Assembly: GCA_020852965.1 (NCBI GenBank)
Contig: JADYZV010000063.1
Span: 24,006-88,005 of the forward strand
Reading direction: 5' to 3'
Origin: Pirellulaceae bacterium
GTDB lineage: Bacteria; Planctomycetota; Planctomycetia; Pirellulales; Pirellulaceae
DNA length: 64,000 bases
Shown here: piece after piece, positions 54,763-63,569 of the stretch
How the letters are laid out: each line of letters starts with the position of its first letter
Position numbering within the stretch: the stretch's first letter is position 1
Notes under the pieces: generated by a model
What the model was told of the DNA's origin: nothing
Database searches by the model: none
What the model saw: only the letters and a program-made list of their open reading frames with translations
Position numbers and translations under genes: made by a program

Positions 54763-55953
54763 TCAATCGCGATTTGCCGCCCAATTCACCGGTTGCTCCG
54801 TCGCGAAGCGAAAGAGTTCGTCATAAAACAACAGTTGTAGATCGAGCAGTTGGTCGTGCGTGAGCCGAGGAACGGATTGAGTGATTACGCCGGCAGGGGT
54901 TTCGTAAACAAACGATGCTGCCCCGCACGCATGGTGCAATGCACTGGTGAGATTGAACGAGGGCTCCGGAAATTTCTCGCCGTCGATTTGCGGTTCGGGG
55001 CCACCGGCGCGGTGCGGCAGTCCAGCAGCGGCATAACGATTTCCCATTCGATCACCGATCTGTTGAATGGTGAGCTTCACCGTGTGTGGAACATACGCCG
55101 TGGGTTCAATAGACGGACTAACCGCGTGCGAATGCAGCGACACGATATAATCGGGAGCCTCTTCTCGGGCGAGCTTAAACCAGGCACGCGTCTTCTCGGC
55201 CATTGGGGAAAACCATTCGTCGTGCATGAGGTTGATGGCATCATCGTTCCAATAGGCCCCTAGCGTCGCAACGCCTGGACCACCCATGGGATGGAAGCGC
55301 TTTACCGAAGGCCAAGTTAAATTGCGCCCGTCGGTCCCAATCCCCATACCGACGCGTTCGTGCGTCTGCAGTTCCTCTCCAACCCAAGAATCGAAGCCGC
55401 ATCGCGCTCGTCCATCCGGATTACCCGCCGGAACAATCAACACGCGACACTTGTCGATGTTATCCGACAATTCCGTCCACTCGCGTCCGCGCAAGTCTCG
55501 GCCAGTCTCCGCGATGTTCAGCAAATTCACCAACCCTACAATGCCTTCGAGTTCCTGGCCGTGGACTGGGCCAAGCAGAAAGAGCACCGGCGGCTGGGTT
55601 CCGTCTTTAAGTGCATAGGACGCAGGGTCGCGGCCGGCGACGGCGGAGTTGAAATTTGCAGTGGAGTGCCAGTTCGGTTTTTCACCGTAGGTCACCAGAT
55701 AGATATCCCGTCCTCCCGCCGATTGAGTGAGCACTTGAGCCTGGCCCTTATGCACTTGCCTTACGGCCTCTTCCACGTCCGAAAGGCGGCTTTTCCAGAA
55801 CGGCGGCAAGTCGCTATGTTGGCCCATTGCCCTGGATTCGACCGCCAGCAATAACAACGCGGCCACGATTGCAGACGCTATCACATCACTCAGAACGGAT
55901 GGCCGATGTTCGAAGGAATTCCTGTGCACCATGGCGGAGTGTATCGAATTCAT
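54763..55953 (-). CDS. Secreted M14-family zinc carboxypeptidase
   Basis: A 396-residue protein with an N-terminal membrane leader (about residues 25-42). VHGQELEG (His131, Glu134) is the HxxE zinc motif of M14 carboxypeptidases; SLHSHAV supplies the third ligand, and the glutamate in FVYETPAG is a candidate for the catalytic base. VPAGNPDGRARCGFD holds the substrate-binding NPDG block. An AGAGGA box precedes ATG 55953. The gene is divergent from the XylR-like regulator, with a deleted inverted-repeat element in the 254-base gap. Site 3 of the candidate operator lies about 195-235 bases upstream. Confidence 0.87.
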   Translation of the reverse strand: MNSIHSAMVHRNSFEHRPSVLSDVIASAIVAALLLLAVESRAMGQHSDLPPFWKSRLSDVEEAVRQVHKGQAQVLTQSAGGRDIYLVTYGEKPNWHSTANFNSAVAGRDPASYALKDGTQPPVLFLLGPVHGQELEGIVGLVNLLNIAETGRDLRGREWTELSDNIDKCRVLIVPAGNPDGRARCGFDSWVGEELQTHERVGMGIGTDGRNLTWPSVKRFHPMGGPGVATLGAYWNDDAINLMHDEWFSPMAEKTRAWFKLAREEAPDYIVSLHSHAVSPSIEPTAYVPHTVKLTIQQIGDRMGNRYAAAGLPHRAGGPEPQIDGEKFPEPSFNLTSALHHACGAASFVYETPAGVITQSVPRLTHDQLLDLQLLFYDELFRFATEQPVNWAANRD

Positions 55954-55992
55954 AAATTTCCTCTTCAGTAAACTAGTTGTCTCGTCTATTGA

Positions 55993-56085
55993 TAACCGTT
56001 CACGGTTGCTTCGTTTGTTGCCCACGAAACAGACCAAGAACACTAGCAAAGATTCTTTTCGTGTCCTTCGTGTGTTTCGTGGTTA
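55993..56085. mobile_element. Internally deleted copy of the inverted-repeat element
   Basis: TAACCGTTCACGGTTGCTTC at the left and TTCGTGTGTTTCGTGGTTAA at the right match the two ends of the family; most of the interior is gone. An outer TTCGCGAACGGTT (about 56109-56121) may be the true outer border. Confidence 0.7.
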
Positions 56086-56147
56086 ACGCGACTCCTATAT
56101 CTTCCTAGTTCGCGAACGGTTTCATTTATTGAAGCAAACACTTCTCA

Positions 56148-56187
56148 AACGTGTTATGGTAAAATGCGTAAAGTATTTTGTTTTTTG
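56148..56187. promoter_or_regulatory. Candidate operator, site 3 of 3
   Basis: Contains GTGTTATGG, GCGTAAA and a TTTTTT run. It ends 20 bases before the regulator's ATG, where it could mediate autoregulation. Confidence 0.6.
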
Positions 56188-56207
56188 CGTCAGCTGGGAG
56201 TGATTCG

Positions 56208-57377
56208 ATGGAGCGGCTGCTATCGATCGCCGTGGTCTTCAATCACACGGTCAGTTTCAATCGACAAGTCCTAGCGGGGGTGGGAGACTACGCGCGCACC
56301 AAGCCGGACTGGGTGTTGGTTCCGTTCGCCGCCGAACCGCGAACGCTGGCTTCGGCGCGTTGCCGCGCATGCGCAGGCTTGATCGGGCATCTCTACAGTG
56401 ACGCTCTCGCGACAGCGGCTGTGGAAATGGGCATACCCGTGGTGACGGTGTCCGGTTTGCTCTCGGAGTATCCGATCCCGCGCGTGGCGACCGACCATGC
56501 GGCTATCGGACGACTGGCGGCGGAGCATTTCATCGAACGTGGCTACCGGCAGTTCGCCTTTGTCGGCTACAGCGGACTTGAGTTTTCCGATGGTCGCTAC
56601 GCGGGCTTTCAAAATCGACTCGATGCTGAAGGTAGGATCGCAGAACGTTTGTTCATTCCAGGCAAACTGGGGAGTATCCCTACGGGACCCTGTCGAGCAC
56701 CGAGACAAGGGCTGGAAAAATGGCTGACTAGACTGCCACGTCCGATTGCCATCTTCGCAGCCAATGCGGCGATCGGATTCTGGATTTCCGTCGCCTGTCA
56801 CGAAATCGGGCTTAACATCCCTGAGGAAGTCGCACTGCTGGATGTGGACTATGATCAATTGCAAAGTCAACTGTCCAATCCACCCACTTCTAGCGTGGCT
56901 CTGCCGGCGCATCGCATGGGTTACGAAGGTGCACAATTGCTCGATCAATTAATCTCGGGGAGCAAGCCGTCGACGACCAAGATCATTCTCCCGCCCATTG
57001 GCGTCGTGGTCAGACAATCGTCCGACGCATTGGCCATCGAAGACGAGGCCATCGCTCGAGCGGCTAGCTTTATTCGGATGCATCGTCAAACTCCCTTGAG
57101 CGTGATGGATGTCGTTCGGCACGTCAACGTCTCGCGTTGTACATTGGAACGCAAGTTTCGAAAGATGGTGGGACATAGTTTGGCCGAAGAAATTCGCCGT
57201 TCGCGTCGCGAACGTGCCAAGACCTTGTTGGTCAGTTCCGAACTATCCATTGCCAACGTGGCCGAACAGTCGGGCTACCCAGGCAATATTGAATTGTCCG
57301 TCGACTTCCGAAAGTATTTGGGTCTAACACCTACCGAATACCGTAGAAAATTTCGATCGGGGGGAAATCGCATTTAG
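56208..57377 (+). CDS. XylR-like AraC-family regulator with sugar-sensing domain
   Basis: A 389-residue DNA-binding protein. The N-terminal ~270 residues form a periplasmic-binding/LacI-type sensor fold (AVVFNHTVSFNRQVLAGVGD, VVTVSGLLSEYPIPRVATDH, EEVALLDVDYDQLQSQLSNP). The C-terminal ~100 residues are an AraC two-helix-turn-helix domain (VVRHVNVSRCTLERKFRKMV and SIANVAEQSGYPGNIELSVD). This is the architecture of the xylose regulator XylR. A GGGAG box precedes ATG 56208. The only plus-strand gene in its region; the candidate operator lies just upstream. The effector is probably a sugar. Confidence 0.92.
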   Translation: MERLLSIAVVFNHTVSFNRQVLAGVGDYARTKPDWVLVPFAAEPRTLASARCRACAGLIGHLYSDALATAAVEMGIPVVTVSGLLSEYPIPRVATDHAAIGRLAAEHFIERGYRQFAFVGYSGLEFSDGRYAGFQNRLDAEGRIAERLFIPGKLGSIPTGPCRAPRQGLEKWLTRLPRPIAIFAANAAIGFWISVACHEIGLNIPEEVALLDVDYDQLQSQLSNPPTSSVALPAHRMGYEGAQLLDQLISGSKPSTTKIILPPIGVVVRQSSDALAIEDEAIARAASFIRMHRQTPLSVMDVVRHVNVSRCTLERKFRKMVGHSLAEEIRRSRRERAKTLLVSSELSIANVAEQSGYPGNIELSVDFRKYLGLTPTEYRRKFRSGGNRI

Positions 57378-57381
57378 CAAG

Positions 57382-59772
57382 CTACTCTACGACCGCCTCG
57401 GTAAGAATCTTCGCATAGGTTTCTCGGGCTTGGTCATACGCTTGCTTGGCGGCTTGTATTTCTTCCTGACGCATCTTGGTATGTTTCTGACTCCAGCACA
57501 CGTCAACTGCATCGCGACACCAGGTGGCACTGCGACGACTGGCGCGAATCGGCTCGCCGGCCACTTCGACAAAGATCGGGTTGCTGTGCATCGACGGAAG
57601 AATGCGAACTGCTACCCACGACGAGTGGGGCAAGTCGACTTCGAACTCGAGCTCTTGGGGACTGCCATCGGCAACGATCATTTGTTGGGCAACGGATTGG
57701 CCATTGACGATCAATTCCACCGGAACATTGCGAGACTCTCCCTGCCGTGCGCGCTCCAAATGCCAGTACGGTTTTTCATCCAGCCGTCGAGCGGCAATGG
57801 ACTTTCCTAAGGAGTCGCGAGTCTCAGGCAACATCGCCGCCACTTGGCAACGCACCGTCTGTTTACCAGCCTGGACTAGGTTCAACTGACTGGATTGATC
57901 TGAACTACCAATGGTTCCCAGTTGCTGGTCGCCGACCGAGAACTGGAGCAGGTGGGACAATCCATCGCTGACGTAGCTGCGCCCCGCCTTAAGCCCTTGC
58001 ACCCAATCTTCATACTTCAGGTCGGCCGCTGACGTCAGCTCGGGAACTTGAACGTAGCTGCGTCCCAATCCAACGCGCTCACCGTAAATACATGGAAAGT
58101 CGGTCTCGCCACTGATGCGCGAACGGAAGCCACAGTTCAAGGTGTGGTACCAAACGTTCATCTCCCATATCACGGGCGTATCGACGGCGCTGATAAAGTC
58201 ACAAACGTCATGCGTCACAGCCACAATGAATTCGTTGGCACCAATGCCATCGAATGGTGGCATGGCGTAATCGGGGAGCTTGTCGGCGGCGCGACTCTTT
58301 TGTCCCGAATCGGCTCCACCCCAAGTCTTTGGTAAGGCGCCGCGCGAGCCATTGGGCAAATAGTCCGGTAGGGCCAAGCCCCAACCGCTGTGGCTATAGC
58401 CAACGACGCCACCTTGCTCCTTGCCCCACTGCAAGACGGGCAAGGTCCATGTCGGCCACTCCTCGATAGATTGCGTCCCTGGATAATCGTCTTCCGTCAA
58501 ATTCAACAGACACAAATGCCCTGCATGGGACGACGGAAAACCGCTCACTTCGACATCGTAGCGCATTAGACTACCGGGGCGCGAAAGCTCGGAAACTTTG
58601 CCGTCAAAGTACTGCTTTTGGTAATACCAGCAGGGCCCCCAGCTCAACACGCAACCGACGTTCAAATCCTCGCCTACCAAATGCCGCACCATATCCTCAG
58701 GTGTTACCCCTTCGGTTGGATTTTCGTAGTGCGCACAACCGGCTGCATGGACGTGATGATCTCCCGAAAACCATCCGTGTTCAGCCATGTGAATCCATCG
58801 TTTGAGTTCGATCTCAAGTGGTGCCGGTTTCTCATTTTCTACCACGGTCAATTCCATTTCACTTGCATGGTACTCGGGGCCACGATAAACCACGACGTGG
58901 TACTGGCCAGGAGCCAAGCTGATCGACTCGCCGTCCGCACGGTAGATCTGTTCATGAAAGAAGAAATCAGGAGCCAAGCGTCGTGATGGATTCGGGTAGA
59001 CGCGATTCTGCGAATCCTTGATGAGCAAGCTGCAGGTCGTGGGCTGACCATCTTGATCATGCACGACCAGCGGGATGTCGACCGCCGGTCGACAATCGAA
59101 CAGAATCGGCACATCGCTGCGAAAGCCCAGGTCCTGAGTCCCCTGTCCAACGTGCATCGACAACGTCGCTTCGCGCTGCCCAGCATCACGACTGTAGAGT
59201 TGAATAATTCTGTATTCCAATGGCAATCCGGACAGCGTCTTGGCCAAGGGCTGGGACGTAACCGAGGCGAGGTCTAGCCAGCGTCCAGCCGCATCGGCGG
59301 GTGTGATTTTCATTTCAGGTTTGGGGGACGAATTACTTCGACGAAGCATCGGTTCGGCTTGCGGGCTACTGCATACGAGCGGTGCTGTGACCCCGGCCTC
59401 GTTGATCACCTTCACCAGGAAATTCGTCCACCCACGCTGGTCGAGCTGCGGTCGCACGGGGCCGCGCCCCACTTTCACTCGACTTTCAGGATTGATGTTG
59501 ACCACCAGCAAGCAGTGTTTGTCTAGGACTTCTTGGATACCTTGGACGACTTGCGGGTCGTTGGTCTGGGTGAACAATTCCTGCAGGTGTGCGCTCTCTT
59601 CCGCGCTCAGTGGACTACCCGCCAACTGCAGGGCTTGCTCCAGTCGCAATGTGGCCGCTTCGAGCGGTTGCCGATCAACAGCCGCAACGAAGGGAACGTC
59701 CTGCGCGAGCACCTGCGTGGTTAGAGAACACAACAAACAAATCTTCATCAATGAGTTGAGGTAGTGGCCCAT
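57382..59772 (-). CDS. CehA/McbA-family (PHP) metallohydrolase, secreted
   Basis: A 796-residue protein with signal peptide (LMKICLLCSLTTQVLA). Residues about 150-330 are beta-rich. The PHP-type metal site begins GWFSGDHHVHAAGCAHYENP (about residue 335), with YSHSGWGLALPDYL and IVAVTHDVCDFI further on. This fits the CehA/McbA branch, whose members hydrolyse esters or phosphoesters. A C-terminal coiled-coil-like stretch (KMRQEEIQAAKQAYDQARET) ends the chain. It converges on the regulator gene with a four-base gap. The substrate cannot be read. Confidence 0.85.
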   Translation of the reverse strand: MGHYLNSLMKICLLCSLTTQVLAQDVPFVAAVDRQPLEAATLRLEQALQLAGSPLSAEESAHLQELFTQTNDPQVVQGIQEVLDKHCLLVVNINPESRVKVGRGPVRPQLDQRGWTNFLVKVINEAGVTAPLVCSSPQAEPMLRRSNSSPKPEMKITPADAAGRWLDLASVTSQPLAKTLSGLPLEYRIIQLYSRDAGQREATLSMHVGQGTQDLGFRSDVPILFDCRPAVDIPLVVHDQDGQPTTCSLLIKDSQNRVYPNPSRRLAPDFFFHEQIYRADGESISLAPGQYHVVVYRGPEYHASEMELTVVENEKPAPLEIELKRWIHMAEHGWFSGDHHVHAAGCAHYENPTEGVTPEDMVRHLVGEDLNVGCVLSWGPCWYYQKQYFDGKVSELSRPGSLMRYDVEVSGFPSSHAGHLCLLNLTEDDYPGTQSIEEWPTWTLPVLQWGKEQGGVVGYSHSGWGLALPDYLPNGSRGALPKTWGGADSGQKSRAADKLPDYAMPPFDGIGANEFIVAVTHDVCDFISAVDTPVIWEMNVWYHTLNCGFRSRISGETDFPCIYGERVGLGRSYVQVPELTSAADLKYEDWVQGLKAGRSYVSDGLSHLLQFSVGDQQLGTIGSSDQSSQLNLVQAGKQTVRCQVAAMLPETRDSLGKSIAARRLDEKPYWHLERARQGESRNVPVELIVNGQSVAQQMIVADGSPQELEFEVDLPHSSWVAVRILPSMHSNPIFVEVAGEPIRASRRSATWCRDAVDVCWSQKHTKMRQEEIQAAKQAYDQARETYAKILTEAVVE

Positions 59773-59901
59773 GATTCGTTACCCTAGAACTAGTGGATCT
59801 TATTCCATGCGAAATGATTTAGCGTCCGTATCGTCGCGTGATTGGCTCGGGCGGTTGAGCCATTGTAACAAGTAGAGAAGTGGAACGGGGGCAGACACTG
59901 G

Positions 59902-60966
59902 CTACGGTTCCTGAGCAGACTTCATCACGGCGAAGCAAGCCCGCAGGGCTTGGTGTTCCTCGTCATCGAGTTGGTCGAAGAGTCGTTGCTCGCGCATGTC
60001 GAACGAGCGGCGGGGTTTGCCGTCCGGGGGCCCTACCTGATTGCCGTTATGGAAACACCAGCCAGCCGCGCCTCCATTCAGAGCGCCACGCAGGTCGGTG
60101 ACGAAGTCCTCTGCTTTCGGTTGCCAAACAGTGAAACCGATTCGAAATGGCTCTTGGTAATGCACTGGCACAACACGCCCGAAGTCTTTCATCCACGCCA
60201 AATACTCACGCGACTTTGGCTCGGTTTCCGCCGGCGACTTGTGGTGACGCGGCCGATGCGGACAGATAAAATCGACTTCGGCAGTCAGTAGGTACCCGCG
60301 CAGGTCGTCGCGGCTGATCTCCTTGACATCCGAAGCAGTGACCAGCCGCTGTGGGTCCAGCCCCCTGGCGGTCTCGCGCAGTTGTTTCAATTCCTCGAAA
60401 CTGACGAACCGAGCATCGCGCAGGCTTCGTTCGTTCGCCAGGTCCAGATACCAGTTGCGAAGCGGTTTCAACGCGGTCAATAGCGTATCGACGGCGCGTT
60501 GATGCGCTGCCAATGTTTGCATGCGTCCGACCCCAGTCTTGCCGTCGCCGCGCGAAAGCGTCACGTCGACAACCATTCCTCGTCGGTCACACTCCGCCAG
60601 GAGCCATTTGAGTTTTCCGAGATAGGGTTCGCGAGCGTTACCCTCAGGGTCAACCGCCGAAACATCGTCGCCAAAAAAGTAGTCCCAGGTAGCCCACACG
60701 CGAATCCAGTTGAATCCCTGACGCTGCATATCGTCCAGGTCGCGCAGGATAAACTCCTCAGGAGCGCCCAGCGCGCCATAGTAGCTGATGCCATACAAAA
60801 ATGTCGGCGCGCTGTTCACGGTGAACTGAGTATCCTTGATTCCCAATTCCGTTGCCATGCTGCTGGCTGCACCTACGATCATCAATCCAAGCGCCAAAAG
60901 TAGTCGCAGGCAGAAGCCCGTTGCCTCCCGCAGTAATCTTACAGGAAGCATCGTTGATCGTTTCAT
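59902..60966 (-). CDS. Secreted GH5-like TIM-barrel protein
   Basis: A 354-residue protein with an N-terminal leader (LLLALGLMIVGAASSMA). TFLYGISYYGALGAPEEFIL and MQRQGFNWIRVWATWDYFFG match the start of a cellulase-like barrel, and WYLDLANERSLRD holds the NE pair of the acid/base. The second catalytic glutamate (expected near the seventh strand, possibly HYQEPFRIGF) is less clear. Probably a beta-glycosidase of clan A. A VCBS remnant and a Gfo/Idh gene lie upstream on the same strand. Confidence 0.7.
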   Translation of the reverse strand: MKRSTMLPVRLLREATGFCLRLLLALGLMIVGAASSMATELGIKDTQFTVNSAPTFLYGISYYGALGAPEEFILRDLDDMQRQGFNWIRVWATWDYFFGDDVSAVDPEGNAREPYLGKLKWLLAECDRRGMVVDVTLSRGDGKTGVGRMQTLAAHQRAVDTLLTALKPLRNWYLDLANERSLRDARFVSFEELKQLRETARGLDPQRLVTASDVKEISRDDLRGYLLTAEVDFICPHRPRHHKSPAETEPKSREYLAWMKDFGRVVPVHYQEPFRIGFTVWQPKAEDFVTDLRGALNGGAAGWCFHNGNQVGPPDGKPRRSFDMREQRLFDQLDDEEHQALRACFAVMKSAQEP

Positions 60967-61015
60967 TGTTTCGTCCCTTTGTTATCTAAGCTAAACAATT
61001 TACGGCGACCCGGGC

Positions 61016-61053
61016 AATCGTTGAACGCCGAGCCGCAGCAGGCCGCAGGTGCG
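61016..61053 (+). repeat. 36-38-bp dispersed repeat, third copy
   Basis: AATCGTTGAACGCCGAGCCG and the following GCAGCAGGCCGCAGG match the units at 29267 and 29336. It lies just beyond the end of the truncated VCBS gene. Confidence 0.8.
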
Positions 61054-61089
61054 CATGGTGCGCTGACCAGCGCGTGGGTCACTGGCGAA

Positions 61090-61431
61090 TCACGCCATCC
61101 GCCAACCCACCAAGGCGGTCTTGGTCAGCGCCACCCAATCCAAATCTCCGTCGTCGTCGACATCTGCGGTTTCGTGGTCGGTACTCCACTGGTCGGATTT
61201 ACGAACGACGTGTGTTTGCCAAGTGGGATTCTGATACCACATGAGCCCCCCTGATTGACTGCCGCCGACAATCAAATCGACCAACCCATCTCCGTTGAGA
61301 TCACCAACGCTCTTGCCCCAAGGGTCTACGGGCCCATGGTCATCAACTACCACGTGCCGGAAAGGAACCTCCTGGGCAAGAGTGATTAGGGTTAGAATAT
61401 GCCACAGCAGGAAAGGCAGGCACTGTTTAAT
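61090..61431 (-). pseudogene. Truncated VCBS/FG-GAP repeat protein with ATT at the start position
   Basis: The frame reads IKQCLPFLLWHILTLITLAQ, an apparent signal peptide, then DHGPVDPWGKSVGDLNGDG and DVDDDGDLDWVALT, two calcium-binding FG-GAP-like blades. There is no ATG: the position expected for it is ATT (61431), preceded by an in-frame stop. The only standard start is GTG 61353, which removes the leader. At 113 residues it is far shorter than the usual seven-bladed protein, and its 3' end abuts the dispersed repeat. Probably a dead or silenced gene. Confidence 0.65.
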
Positions 61432-61472
61432 GGGGTCTTCGTTTAACTAACTTAACTCGGATTGTGGATACT

Positions 61473-62798
61473 TTAGATCTCTGGTTCCCAGCCTTCCGCA
61501 TATTCGCGTTTCCAAAGTTTCATCGCTTGCTCATTGTCGAGGATATGGCCATTGGACGGGTCGCAGTGTAGGACATCACCGGTGCGTTGAGCGATGTTAC
61601 CAAGGTGGCTGAGCATGGTCGACTTGTGACCTTCTTCGATCTCCGAATTCAGTAGTGTCGGATCGTCGGCTCGAATGGCTTCGATAAAGTTGGCGACGTG
61701 AGGCGCATCGGGCGATCCTCCATTGCCGGTCTCCTGGGGTTTTCCCTTTTTGTCAAAAACTGCGTAACTCCGATTGCCAAGTTTCAGAGTCCCATCCTCT
61801 CCGTGGAAGGACGCTCCGAAATCCTCCCCATCAATTCCCATGCGATTGCAGCTGAGGCCTTCCCACAGTATCTGCCGTTCATCTTCGAATACGAACGACG
61901 CCACATGGGTGTCGGGAGTCTGTTGATCGTCGTCGAAGAAGTAACGCCCGCCGGTCGAGACGACGCGCACGGGATAGTCTACATTCAGGCCCCACCGCGA
62001 CAGGTCGATGGCATGCACTCCGTTGTTTCCGATCTCGCCATTGCCGTAAAGCCAAGAATAATGCCACCTGTGATGTTTCCAATTGGACATGAAAGGCTGG
62101 CGCGGAGCGGGTCCCTGCCACAGTTCGTAGTCGATGTGCGCGGGTACCGAGGCCGGCATGCCTTTGCCGATCGTCCCTTGTTCGGCCGCGTACCAGCAGC
62201 GACTGTAATGGACGCGGCCGATGCGGCCATCGTGCAGCATCTTGATCGCTTCGGTAATCTTGTCGGCGCTGCGCCGCTGATTGCCCATTTGGACGCAGCG
62301 ATGGTACTTACGAGCTGCCTTGACTAGCATCTCGCCCTCCCACGGATTGTGACTGCAGGGTTTTTCCACGTAGACGTGCTTGCCGGCTTTGCAGGCCATG
62401 ATCGATGCCGGCACATGCCAGTGGTTGGGCGCCGCACAAACCAAGGCATCGACGTCGGGGTCGTTTAGAATATCGCGGAAATCACCGGTCGCTTGGATTT
62501 CGTAGGCAACGTCGCCCGAAACAGACTTCATCGCAGCCTGCAGTCGCTGGCTGTCGGTTTCGCAGAGATACTTAACGGTGACCCCTGGCGTAGCTGCAAA
62601 CGTCTTGGCTAGATCCAACCCTCGATGCAGGCCCATCACACCGACGACAATATTCTCCTGGCGACTGTTGGCATGCAGTGCGGCAGTGGGTTGCAATGCC
62701 AATAGTGCGGCACCAGTGGCCGCAGTTTCAGCAAAGGTACGGCGCGAAAATGAACCGGACGTCTGGTAGGCCGAATCACGAGTGTTAGCAGTTGGCAT
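61473..62798 (-). CDS. Gfo/Idh/MocA oxidoreductase, Tat-exported
   Basis: A 441-residue protein. FSRRTFAETAATGAALLALQ is a twin-arginine leader. VGVMGLHRGLDLAKTF is the nucleotide-binding start (GLxRG variant), and HVYVEKPCSHNPWEGEML the EKP motif. YELWQGPAPRQPFMSNW and GDVLHCDPSNGHILDNEQA place it with the planctomycete Tat oxidoreductases. An AGGA box precedes ATG 62798. Probably part of the same sugar-oxidising set as the Gfo/Idh genes at 39.8-51 kb. Confidence 0.88.
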   Translation of the reverse strand: MPTANTRDSAYQTSGSFSRRTFAETAATGAALLALQPTAALHANSRQENIVVGVMGLHRGLDLAKTFAATPGVTVKYLCETDSQRLQAAMKSVSGDVAYEIQATGDFRDILNDPDVDALVCAAPNHWHVPASIMACKAGKHVYVEKPCSHNPWEGEMLVKAARKYHRCVQMGNQRRSADKITEAIKMLHDGRIGRVHYSRCWYAAEQGTIGKGMPASVPAHIDYELWQGPAPRQPFMSNWKHHRWHYSWLYGNGEIGNNGVHAIDLSRWGLNVDYPVRVVSTGGRYFFDDDQQTPDTHVASFVFEDERQILWEGLSCNRMGIDGEDFGASFHGEDGTLKLGNRSYAVFDKKGKPQETGNGGSPDAPHVANFIEAIRADDPTLLNSEIEEGHKSTMLSHLGNIAQRTGDVLHCDPSNGHILDNEQAMKLWKREYAEGWEPEI

Positions 62799-63030
62799 TG
62801 ATCAAAATCCTCGTATGTGCAGCTGGGTTGGGAAATATCTGTTTGGGAGTGCATATCAACTGAGGAAAAGGCGGCGGCATTTCGCTTCCCTCGAGCCTCG
62901 CAGGAGCAATCTCATTGCCTCAAATCGCTTCCGGTGTTTTCCTCGTCCGTGACGAGCTCGACGGAGGAACGTTGTGCAAACGCGCCAGCGCAGTGCCGCC
63001 CGATTTTAGTAGCTCAGCGTTGGTCCTAGG

Positions 63031-63471
63031 TCAATGCTCGACATCCGGCGGCGCATCGGGTTTCGCCCCCCTAGAGGCTGACGCTCGCTCGATTTTCAGT
63101 TCGACAGGACCAGTGAATGGCACGGTTACTTCAAGGCCAGAGGTGTCAGGGCGGCGGAATTTTGGTTTCATCAAAGACGGTACACCATCGACAATATAGA
63201 CGCGGTGAACGCCGGGTGGGACGCCATCGGGACCACTGGCTTCTGGTCTGTCTGTCGTTAGCTGGAAATGGGCCCCCTCCTGCACCGCGCTGCGTGAAAC
63301 CGTGCGGTGCTCGGTCGATTCAAAGTAGATCGTGGCCCCCACCAACTCCGTGGCTGGCTGGCCGTCCTCCCACACCAGCGTGCCGCCTACAGGGTGCAGC
63401 TCTCTACCACAGCCACAGAAGCTCGTAAAAACCGCGCACGCAGCCAGAGCCACAAGGTAGTCTCGTTTCAT
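63031..63471 (-). CDS. Small secreted (lipoprotein-like) partner of DUF1559, copy B
   Basis: A 146-residue protein nearly identical to 52652-53092, with about a dozen substitutions, mostly in the leader (MKRDYLVALAACAVFTSFCG) and the C-terminal tail. The same beta-rich mature domain is kept. Here it begins only about 100 bases after the DUF1559 stop, against about 490 at the other copy. Start ATG 63471, not the TTG three bases earlier in the frame. Confidence 0.82.
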   Translation of the reverse strand: MKRDYLVALAACAVFTSFCGCGRELHPVGGTLVWEDGQPATELVGATIYFESTEHRTVSRSAVQEGAHFQLTTDRPEASGPDGVPPGVHRVYIVDGVPSLMKPKFRRPDTSGLEVTVPFTGPVELKIERASASRGAKPDAPPDVEH

Positions 63472-63569
63472 CAATAAAACCTCCGCTGAAAGTAGGACCG
63501 TTGAAAATGCAATTATTCACAAGCACCTAAATCAAGCTGTAGGATACCCTCCCGTTTGAAGCTTCAGAG

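Noticed and set aside
56271..56948. 225-codon minus-strand frame inside the regulator gene
   Set aside because: Antisense shadow of the XylR-like sensor domain.
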